Source: JACQAI01 sp035507915 (GTDB taxonomy: Bacteria; Pseudomonadota; Alphaproteobacteria; Elsterales; Elsteraceae). From it: DNA of 15,541 nucleotides. The stretch lies in NCBI GenBank assembly GCA_035507915.1, contig DATJNS010000135.1, forward strand, positions 1-15,541. The letters run 5' to 3'. Of the stretch, positions 1 through 4,937 are shown piece by piece (within the stretch, counting starts at the first letter, position 1; the number at the start of each line of letters is the position of its first letter). Under the pieces are notes generated by a model, which was not told where the DNA came from, made no database searches, and was given only the letters and a program-made list of their open reading frames with translations. The translations under genes and the position numbers were made by a program.

Positions 1-86
1 GGGCCGGCCTGGGCGCGCGCCACCGCGGGCGCCGCGGCGACCGCCGCGCTGGCGAGCAGGCCGGCGCCGGCCTGGCGCCGTGTCAT
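1..86 (-). CDS. Exported protein, 5' end only (possible Tat signal peptide)
   Basis: Reading leftward, an ATG at 86-84 opens a frame that stays open to the window edge (28 codons). The peptide starts MTRRQAGAGLL and continues with an alanine-rich hydrophobic stretch ending ARAQAG. This looks like an export signal with a twin arginine at residues 3-4 and an Ala-x-Ala cleavage site near ARA. The usual Phe/Leu after the twin arginine is missing, so Tat rather than Sec export is only likely. The mature protein lies outside the window and its function cannot be named. The gene points away from the DUF190 gene, and the intervening region carries a perfect FNR-type box 41-42 bases from a plausible start of transcription for this gene. 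A periplasmic redox enzyme or a substrate-binding protein would fit, but that is a guess. Confidence 0.6.
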   Translation of the reverse strand, partial: MTRRQAGAGLLASAAVAAAPAVARAQAG

Positions 87-161
87 CGCCGTGCAAGCGC
101 GCCCCGAGACCGGGGGAGTCATGCGTGTCATGGCAGGACCTCGCGTGCAAGCAGTCGGGAA

Positions 162-204
162 ATCTAAGACCCGGCGCGCCCGCCGGCACCTTGATGTGAA
201 TCAA
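162..204 (-). promoter_or_regulatory. FNR/FixK-type promoter for the leftward exported gene
   Basis: TTGATGTGAATCAA at 191-204 is an exact match to the FNR-family consensus TTGAT-N4-ATCAA. Its centre (197.5) would be -41.5 for a leftward start near base 156. On the minus strand TTAGAT (162-167) falls within one base of the expected -10 position, in a short A/T-rich patch inside G+C-rich DNA. This is the geometry of a class II activator site. The box is symmetric, so it could also help the rightward DUF190 promoter from a distal position 32 bases upstream of the second box. Which family member binds (FNR, FixK, Dnr or NnrR type) cannot be told from the site alone. Confidence 0.65.
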
Positions 205-222
205 CTGTGCCGCGCCGCCGTC

Positions 223-265
223 TTGACCTGGCTCAAGGCGCCGCGCCGGCGCGGCGGGGTAGAGG
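223..265 (+). promoter_or_regulatory. Second FNR-type box and -10 element for the DUF190 gene
   Basis: TTGACCTGGCTCAA at 223-236 keeps the TTGA-N6-TCAA core but differs from consensus at the inner base of each half-site. Centred at 229.5, it predicts a start near base 271. TAGAGG at 260-265 is a weak -10 candidate in the right place. It lies 32 bases (about three helical turns) from the perfect box at 191-204, so the two sites are on the same face of the DNA. The leader to the ATG at 305 would be about 34 bases. The weaker site and -10 make this call less certain than the other three rightward promoters. Confidence 0.5.
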
Positions 266-304
266 TGCATCGTGATCCGCGGTCACGCGAAGGAGACGAC
301 GCCC

Positions 305-661
305 ATGCATGCCCCCTGCGACGCGACCTTGCTGCGCATCTTCGTCGGCTACGACGACGTCTATGACGATCGCCCGCTTTACGACCAGATCGTCCTCAAG
401 GCGCGGGCGATGGAGCTGGCGGGCGCCACGGTCACGCGCGGGCTCTTGGCCTACGGGCCGGCCAGCAAGGCGCTCGGCATCGTGCTGCGGCTGTCGGAGG
501 ACCTGCCGGTCGTGATCGACATCGTCGACACCGACGAGAAGATCCAGGCGTTCCTGCCGGTCGTCGACGCCATGATCGAGAACGGCCTCGTCACCGTGCA
601 GAAGATCGGCGTGGTCCGCTACGGCCGCGCCGGGCGCGACGCCGCGAGCCGCGCCGCTTGA
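305..661 (+). CDS. DUF190 family protein (PII-like fold)
   Basis: This 118-residue protein matches the DUF190/COG1993 family: LLRIFVGYDD near the N-terminus, a central RGLLAYGP segment, and VVIDIVDTDEKIQAFLPVVD followed by GLVTVQKIGVVRY. Family structures have a ferredoxin-like fold related to PII signalling proteins. Many members sit next to crcB fluoride channel genes, but no crcB is visible here. No catalytic residues are known to me, so a ligand-binding or regulatory role is inference. I chose the ATG at 305 because GAAGGAG lies about eleven bases upstream; an in-frame ATG at 272 has no clear ribosome site and coincides with the predicted start of transcription. The 13-residue tail after VVRY is arginine- and alanine-rich and probably disordered. 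Control by the FNR-type boxes upstream suggests expression at low oxygen. Confidence 0.85.
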   Translation: MHAPCDATLLRIFVGYDDVYDDRPLYDQIVLKARAMELAGATVTRGLLAYGPASKALGIVLRLSEDLPVVIDIVDTDEKIQAFLPVVDAMIENGLVTVQKIGVVRYGRAGRDAASRAA

Positions 662-667
662 CGCAGA

Positions 668-691
668 TCAAGGGCCGCCGCCGCGGCCTGA
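668..691 (+). terminator. Small hairpin after the DUF190 gene, weak terminator candidate
   Basis: GGCCGC (673-678) pairs with GCGGCC (683-688) around a four-base loop, and TCA (668-670) can pair with TGA (689-691) past a two-base bulge. It begins seven bases after the stop codon. There is no T-run, so it may only attenuate transcription, leaving possible read-through from the FNR-type promoter into the pal-like gene. Confidence 0.3.
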
Positions 692-729
692 CCGAGACTG
701 CTGCGCGACGTCAGGCGAGGGAGTGAGCG

Positions 730-1218
730 ATGCGGACGCGGGCGCTGGCATTGGCCTTGGTCATCATGGGGGCTCTCGCGGCCTGCGAGACCGCCGGACC
801 GGCGGCGCCTGGCGCGGCGTCCCCGACCGGCGCGTCGCCGTTCCACGCGCGCACCGACGAGACCTCGGCGCGCAACACCGGCCTCGACGCCGGCGACCGG
901 GTGTTCTTCGCGTTCGACAGCGCCGCGCTCGAGGGCGACGCGCCGGCCGTGCTGCAGCGCCAGGCCGACTGGATGCGCGGCCATCCCGACACCGTCTTCA
1001 TGCTGGCCGGCAATACCGACGATCGCGGCACGCGCGAATACAACCTGGCGCTGGGCGCGCGGCGCGCCGACGCGGTCCGCAGCTACCTGGTCGGGCTCGG
1101 CATCGAATCCGGCCGCCTCAAGGTCACGAGCTACGGCAAGGAGCGGCCCGCGGTCGTCGGCGCGACCGAGGAGGCCCGGGCGCTCAACCGCCGCGTCGAA
1201 ACCATGATGGACGAATAG
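730..1218 (+). CDS. Pal-like peptidoglycan-associated lipoprotein (OmpA C-terminal domain)
   Basis: A 162-residue lipoprotein. The signal sequence ends in a lipobox, L16-A17-A18-C19, so the mature protein should be attached to a membrane by lipid on Cys19. After a Pro/Ala/Gly-rich linker, residues about 50-160 form an OmpA-like peptidoglycan-binding domain: VFFAFDSAAL at the start, the Pal signature TDDRGTREYNLALGARRA, then SYGKERP and a final NRRVE. The aspartate of the DDRG motif and the arginine of the RRA motif, which contact diaminopimelate in this family, are both present. Pal normally works with TolB in the Tol-Pal system, but no tol gene is nearby, so this may be a second paralogue and I give no symbol. 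Two small oddities are GNTDD where Pal usually has GHADE, and a short acidic end (MMDE). GAGGGAG about seven bases upstream supports the start. It is eight bases from the next gene, so probably co-transcribed. Confidence 0.88.
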   Translation: MRTRALALALVIMGALAACETAGPAAPGAASPTGASPFHARTDETSARNTGLDAGDRVFFAFDSAALEGDAPAVLQRQADWMRGHPDTVFMLAGNTDDRGTREYNLALGARRADAVRSYLVGLGIESGRLKVTSYGKERPAVVGATEEARALNRRVETMMDE

Positions 1219-1225
1219 GCCGACC

Positions 1226-1942
1226 ATGCCGCCGTCCCGCAAGCGGATGCCCTGGCTGCTGCCGATGCCGACGGGCGACATCGACGCGATGCTGGCGGCG
1301 ATCGACGACGACGTTCGCGCGACGGCGCATCACACCGGCCGGCACGCGCTGTCGGACCGCGTGCGCACCGCGCTGCACGAGGTCCGGCGCGACGCCTTCG
1401 TGCCCGAGCTCGAGCGCGACCTCGCCTACCTCAACCATCCGCTGTCGATCGGCTACGGCCAGACGATCTCGCAGCCCTTCATCGTCGCGATCATGACCGA
1501 GCTGCTCGAGCTCGCGCCGGATCATACCGTGCTCGAGATCGGCACCGGCTCGGGCTACCAGGCGGCCGTGCTGGCGCGGCTCGCGCGCGCGGTCTACAGC
1601 ATCGAGATCGTGCCCGAGCTCGCGGTGCAGGCGCGCGAGACGCTGGTGCGGCTGGGCTGCGACAACGTGCAGGTGCGCGCCGGCGACGGCACCGAGGGCT
1701 GGCCCGAGCACGCGCCGTTCGACGCCATCATGATCACGGCGGCGGCGCCGAGCGTCGCGCCGGCGCTGCTCGCCCAGCTCAAGCCGGGCGGCCGGCTGGT
1801 GGCGCCGCTGGACGCCGGCGACGGCTCGCAGATCCTCACCGTGGTCCACAAGGAGGGCGACCGGGCGGTCTACCGGTCGCAATTCCCGGTGCGCTTCGTG
1901 CCGGTGACCCACGGCCACAAGCCGCGGCACCCGGCGACCTGA
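1226..1942 (+). CDS. pcm: Protein-L-isoaspartate O-methyltransferase
   Basis: A cytoplasmic repair enzyme of 238 residues that uses S-adenosylmethionine to methylate L-isoaspartyl residues in aged proteins, starting their return to normal aspartate. The family signature GYGQTISQP is at residues 76-84. The SAM-binding motif LEIGTGSGYQAAVL follows at 103-116. Later motifs (GDGTEGW, FDAIMITAAAP and LKPGGRLVAPL) are in the expected order. The N-terminal 35 residues are longer than in the E. coli enzyme, and an internal ATG at residue 8 could be the true start, since no strong ribosome site is visible before either. The gene starts eight bases after the pal-like gene, and its stop shares one base with the start of the next gene (TGATG), a sign of translational coupling. 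Confidence 0.93.
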   Translation: MPPSRKRMPWLLPMPTGDIDAMLAAIDDDVRATAHHTGRHALSDRVRTALHEVRRDAFVPELERDLAYLNHPLSIGYGQTISQPFIVAIMTELLELAPDHTVLEIGTGSGYQAAVLARLARAVYSIEIVPELAVQARETLVRLGCDNVQVRAGDGTEGWPEHAPFDAIMITAAAPSVAPALLAQLKPGGRLVAPLDAGDGSQILTVVHKEGDRAVYRSQFPVRFVPVTHGHKPRHPAT

Positions 1943-2919
1943 TGGCGCGCATCCTGGTCACCGGCGCGCTCGGCCAGATCGGATCGGAGCTGGTGCCCGC
2001 GCTCCGTGCGCGCCACGGCGCCGACGACGTGATCGCGAGCGACGTCCGCATGCCGAGTGCCGCGCCCGGTCGCGTCGGGCCGAATCATGTCGGGCTGGGG
2101 CATTTCGAGCACGTCGACTGCACGCGCCCGGCGCAGATCCAGGACGTCGTGCGCCACTACGGCGTCGGCACGATCTACCACCTCGCCGCCATGCTGTCGG
2201 CGGTCGCCGAGGACAAGCCGCAGGCCGCCTGGACGCTCAACATGGGCGGGCTCTACGACGTGCTCGAGGTCGCGCGGCAGCATCGCTGCGCGGTGTTCTT
2301 CCCGAGCTCGATCGGCGCCTTCGGGCCGACCACGCCGCGCGAGCGCACGCCGCAGGACACGCCGCAGCGCCCGACCACGATGTACGGCGTCACCAAGGTC
2401 GCGGGCGAGCTGCTGTGCGACTACTACGCGCGCCGCTTCGGCGTCGACGTGCGCGGGCTCCGGCTGCCCGGGCTGATCTCGCACGTGGCGCCGCCGGGCG
2501 GCGGCACCACCGACTACGCGGTCGAGATCTTCCACCAGGCGATCCGCTACCGCCACTACACCTGCTTCCTGCGGCCCGACACGGCGATCGAGATGATGTA
2601 CATGCCGGACGCGCTGGCCGCGATCGAGACCCTGATGGCGGCCGACCCGGCGCGTCTCGCGCACCGCAACGCCTTCAACCTGGCGGCGATGAGCATCACG
2701 CCGGCGCAGCTCGCCGCCGAGATCCGCCGCCACATCCCGGATTTCGTCATCGACTACGCGGTCGATCCGGTGCGCCAGGCGATCGCCGACTCCTGGCCGC
2801 GCTCGATCGACGACGGCGCGGCGCGCGCCGAATGGGGCTGGACACCGGCCTGGGATCTCGCCGCGATGACGCGCGACATGATCGAGCAGCTCGGCGCCCG
2901 GCTCACCGCCGCGCGCTGA
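1942..2919 (+). CDS. L-threonine 3-dehydrogenase, SDR (epimerase-like) type
   Basis: A 325-residue NAD-dependent dehydrogenase of the extended short-chain family. The Rossmann motif is GALGQIG (G8, G11, G14), and D34 at the end of the second strand favours NAD over NADP. The catalytic set is S122/S123 in FPSSIGAFGP plus Y148 and K152 in MYGVTK. The whole pattern resembles the animal-mitochondrial and bacterial SDR-type threonine dehydrogenases rather than the zinc-dependent E. coli Tdh. The next gene encodes 2-amino-3-ketobutyrate CoA ligase, which uses the unstable product of this reaction, and this makes the call much firmer than sequence likeness to sugar epimerases alone. The product should oxidise L-threonine to 2-amino-3-ketobutyrate in the cytoplasm. 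Its ATG overlaps the pcm stop codon by one base, so translation is probably coupled. Confidence 0.85.
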   Translation: MARILVTGALGQIGSELVPALRARHGADDVIASDVRMPSAAPGRVGPNHVGLGHFEHVDCTRPAQIQDVVRHYGVGTIYHLAAMLSAVAEDKPQAAWTLNMGGLYDVLEVARQHRCAVFFPSSIGAFGPTTPRERTPQDTPQRPTTMYGVTKVAGELLCDYYARRFGVDVRGLRLPGLISHVAPPGGGTTDYAVEIFHQAIRYRHYTCFLRPDTAIEMMYMPDALAAIETLMAADPARLAHRNAFNLAAMSITPAQLAAEIRRHIPDFVIDYAVDPVRQAIADSWPRSIDDGAARAEWGWTPAWDLAAMTRDMIEQLGARLTAAR

Positions 2920-2942
2920 GCCGCCAGAGCAGGGAGGTCCGC

Positions 2943-4163
2943 ATGCCCCAAGACCGCCTCGACGGCATCCTGACGGCCGAGCTCGCGCGGCTCGCCGCCG
3001 AGGGCCGCGCCAAGGGGCGCGAGAGCGCGATCGCCGGCGTCGAGCCGGCCGGCGGCGGGAGCGGCCCGCGCTTCCGGCTCGACGGCGAGGGCGACGCGCG
3101 GTTCCTGCGCATGAACGCCAACAACTATCTCGGCCTGTCGCTGCATGCGCGCGTCGTCGCGGCCGAGCACGCGGCGGTCGCCGGCTACGGCACCGGACCG
3201 GGCGCGGTGCGCTTCATCAGCGGCACCTGGACCGCGCATCTCGAGCTCGAGCGCCGGCTCGCCGGGTTCCACGGGCGTCCGGCGGCGATGATCTTCAGCT
3301 CGGCCTACGCCGCGATGATGGGCACCCTGCCGGCATTGATCACGCCGGAGACCGCGGTGATCAGCGACGCGCTCAACCACAACTGCATCATCAACGCGAT
3401 CCGGCTGGCGCGGCCGCGCGAGCGCCACGTCTATCCGCATCTCGACACCGGCACGCTCGAGGCGCTGCTCGCGCAGGCCGCCGCCGGCTGCCGCCGCGCC
3501 GTCGTGGTGACCGACGGCGTCTTCAGCATGCGGGGCGACCACGCGCCGCTCGCCGAGATCATGGCGATCGCCGCGCGCCACGACCGCGCCTTCGCGGAGA
3601 ACGTCGTCGTCGTGGTCGACGATTCGCACGGCGTCGGCGCGTTCGGCGCGACCGGCCGCGGCACCGAGGAGGTCGCCGGCGCGCGCGCCGACGTCCTGAT
3701 CGGCACGCTCGGCAAGGCGCTCGGCGTCAACGGCGGCTACGTCGCCGCGAGCGCCGCCGCGATCGACTATCTGCGCGAGACCTCGCCGTTCTACGTCTAC
3801 TCCAACCCGATCTCGCCGGGCGAGGCGGCGGCCGCCGCCGAGGCGCTCGCGATCGTCGACAGCCCGCGCGGCCGCGAGCTCCTGCAGCATCTCGGCGCCA
3901 TGGCGGCGCGCTTCCGTGCCGGCCTGGCGCGGCTCGGGCTCGAGACCGTGGCGGGCGGGCACCCGATCGTGCCCGTGATGGTGCGCGATTCCGCGCGCAC
4001 CGCGGCGCTGGTCCGCCACCTGCGGCAGGCGGGCGTGCTGGCCACCGGGCTCAATTTCCCGGTCGTGCCGCGCGGCGACGAGGAGATCCGCTTCCAGATC
4101 TGCGCCGATCACACCGCGGCCGACATCGACCAGACGCTGGGGGTGCTGGCGGCCTTCCGGTGA
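2943..4163 (+). CDS. kbl: 2-amino-3-ketobutyrate CoA ligase (glycine C-acetyltransferase)
   Basis: A 406-residue pyridoxal-phosphate enzyme of the alpha-oxoamine synthase family. It cleaves 2-amino-3-ketobutyrate with CoA to glycine and acetyl-CoA, completing the threonine pathway begun by the preceding dehydrogenase. Visible motifs are NNYLGLS (60-66), ALNHNCIINAIR (143-154) with the histidine that stacks on the cofactor, VDDSHGVG (225-232) with D226 and H229, GTLGKALG (254-261) with the cofactor lysine K258, YVYSNPISP (284-292), and IRFQICADH near the C-terminus. The related enzymes AONS (biotin) and ALA synthase share these motifs, and the neighbouring dehydrogenase decides for KBL. The start at 2943 has a strong GGGAGG site seven bases upstream and begins 23 bases after the previous stop. 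The frame is open for more than 500 bases further upstream, but that part only shadows the dehydrogenase. Confidence 0.9.
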   Translation: MPQDRLDGILTAELARLAAEGRAKGRESAIAGVEPAGGGSGPRFRLDGEGDARFLRMNANNYLGLSLHARVVAAEHAAVAGYGTGPGAVRFISGTWTAHLELERRLAGFHGRPAAMIFSSAYAAMMGTLPALITPETAVISDALNHNCIINAIRLARPRERHVYPHLDTGTLEALLAQAAAGCRRAVVVTDGVFSMRGDHAPLAEIMAIAARHDRAFAENVVVVVDDSHGVGAFGATGRGTEEVAGARADVLIGTLGKALGVNGGYVAASAAAIDYLRETSPFYVYSNPISPGEAAAAAEALAIVDSPRGRELLQHLGAMAARFRAGLARLGLETVAGGHPIVPVMVRDSARTAALVRHLRQAGVLATGLNFPVVPRGDEEIRFQICADHTAADIDQTLGVLAAFR

Positions 4164-4189
4164 GCCGGGGGCCGGCCGCGGGGCCCGGC
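4164..4189 (+). terminator. G+C-rich inverted repeat after kbl, weak terminator candidate
   Basis: GCCGGG (4164-4169) is complementary to CCCGGC (4184-4189), with a 14-base G+C-rich loop, immediately after the kbl stop. No T-run follows. It sits just before the next FNR-type promoter, where a transcript end would be expected, but runs like this occur by chance in such G+C-rich DNA. Confidence 0.25.
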
Positions 4190-4203
4190 CATCGACCGCG
4201 CAC

Positions 4204-4246
4204 TTGATTCAGGTCAACGAGGCCGGCGGCCGATCTCGGCCAAGAT
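4204..4246 (+). promoter_or_regulatory. FNR/FixK-type promoter for the PilZ-like/hemerythrin operon
   Basis: TTGATTCAGGTCAA at 4204-4217 matches the FNR-family consensus except for one base of the right half-site. Centred at 4210.5, it predicts a start near 4252. CAAGAT at 4241-4246 lies where the -10 element should be and keeps A2, A5 and T6 of TATAAT. The leader to the ATG at 4274 would be about 21 bases and would just hold a ribosome site. The near-identical box at 7578 differs by a single spacer base (TCAG against CCAG). Confidence 0.7.
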
Positions 4247-4273
4247 TTGCCCCGGCAAGGGATGGGGGCGACC

Positions 4274-4909
4274 ATGGCGACCGATTCTCGAGGAACGACG
4301 ACGGCGGGGGTGCGCGACAAGCGCTACGCCGGGCAGGCGCTGCTGGTCGATCTGCACGACGCCGAGTGCGAGGCCAAGATCTGGACGACCGGCGGCTTCA
4401 CGCTCGCCGATGCTCCGCGCAAGCTTCTCGACGGCCTCCACCAGCGCGAGGTCCTGGCCGGCGTGTTCAGCTTCGAGGGCACGACGGACCACGGGCTGTT
4501 CGAGGCCGAGATCGAGGGGCTCGACCTGGAGCGCGGCGGGCTGATCGCGCGCTTCGTGTGGCTCAGCGAGCGCGGCCACAAGCTGCTCGAGTTCAGCAAC
4601 CGGCGGCCGGCGCCGCCGATGCGGCTCGGCCTCGCGCGCATCACGCTCAACTGGTCGCTGTCCGGCCTGCTGCTCGGCGGCTATCGCGGCGCGCTCAAGG
4701 ACGGCGAGCGCCTCAACGGCATGATCTGGACCGACGACCCCAAGGACCCCGGCCTGTTCATCGGCCACGTCATCAAGCTGAACCCGGACAAGCACACGCT
4801 CGCGGTCAAGTTCGACGAGCTGCCCGAGGCGACCTTCGCGCTGCTCGAGGCGACGATGCGCAAGCGCGCCGTCGGCTTCCCGCCGGCGAGCGCCTGGACG
4901 CACGGCTGA
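4274..4909 (+). CDS. Uncharacterised protein, possible degenerate PilZ-like domain
   Basis: A 211-residue cytoplasmic protein with no signal peptide or membrane segment. I do not recognise the family with certainty. The second half reads ITLNWSLSGLLLGG, then GERLNGMIW and LFIGHVIKLNPDKHTLAVKFDELP. This resembles the beta-barrel of a PilZ domain, with N-x-S-x-x-G in place of D-x-S-x-x-G. The first half (TTGGFTLADAP ... EIEGLDLERGGLIARFVWLSE) has a similar strand pattern and might be a second, eroded copy. The RxxxR motif that grips cyclic-di-GMP is not clearly present, so binding is doubtful. The start at 4274 is preferred because the predicted transcript begins near 4252, and AAGGGATGGGG precedes this ATG; a longer frame from 4247 would start before the transcript. 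The gene ends 28 bases before the hemerythrin fusion gene and is almost certainly co-transcribed with it, suggesting a joint role. Confidence 0.7.
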   Translation: MATDSRGTTTAGVRDKRYAGQALLVDLHDAECEAKIWTTGGFTLADAPRKLLDGLHQREVLAGVFSFEGTTDHGLFEAEIEGLDLERGGLIARFVWLSERGHKLLEFSNRRPAPPMRLGLARITLNWSLSGLLLGGYRGALKDGERLNGMIWTDDPKDPGLFIGHVIKLNPDKHTLAVKFDELPEATFALLEATMRKRAVGFPPASAWTHG

Positions 4910-4937
4910 GCGCAGCGCCGCCGCGCGCCGCACCGCC

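Noticed and set aside
736..760. TGGC...TTGG pattern resembling a sigma-54 promoter
   Set aside because: It falls inside the signal-peptide codons of the pal-like gene, and the -12 element is not a proper TTGC.
2415..2942. Upstream extension of the kbl frame
   Set aside because: The translated part is arginine-rich and lies wholly over the dehydrogenase gene. The ATG at 2943 has a strong ribosome site and gives the normal family length.
4247..4273. Earlier start for the PilZ-like protein
   Set aside because: It precedes the start of transcription predicted from the FNR-type promoter and lacks a ribosome site.
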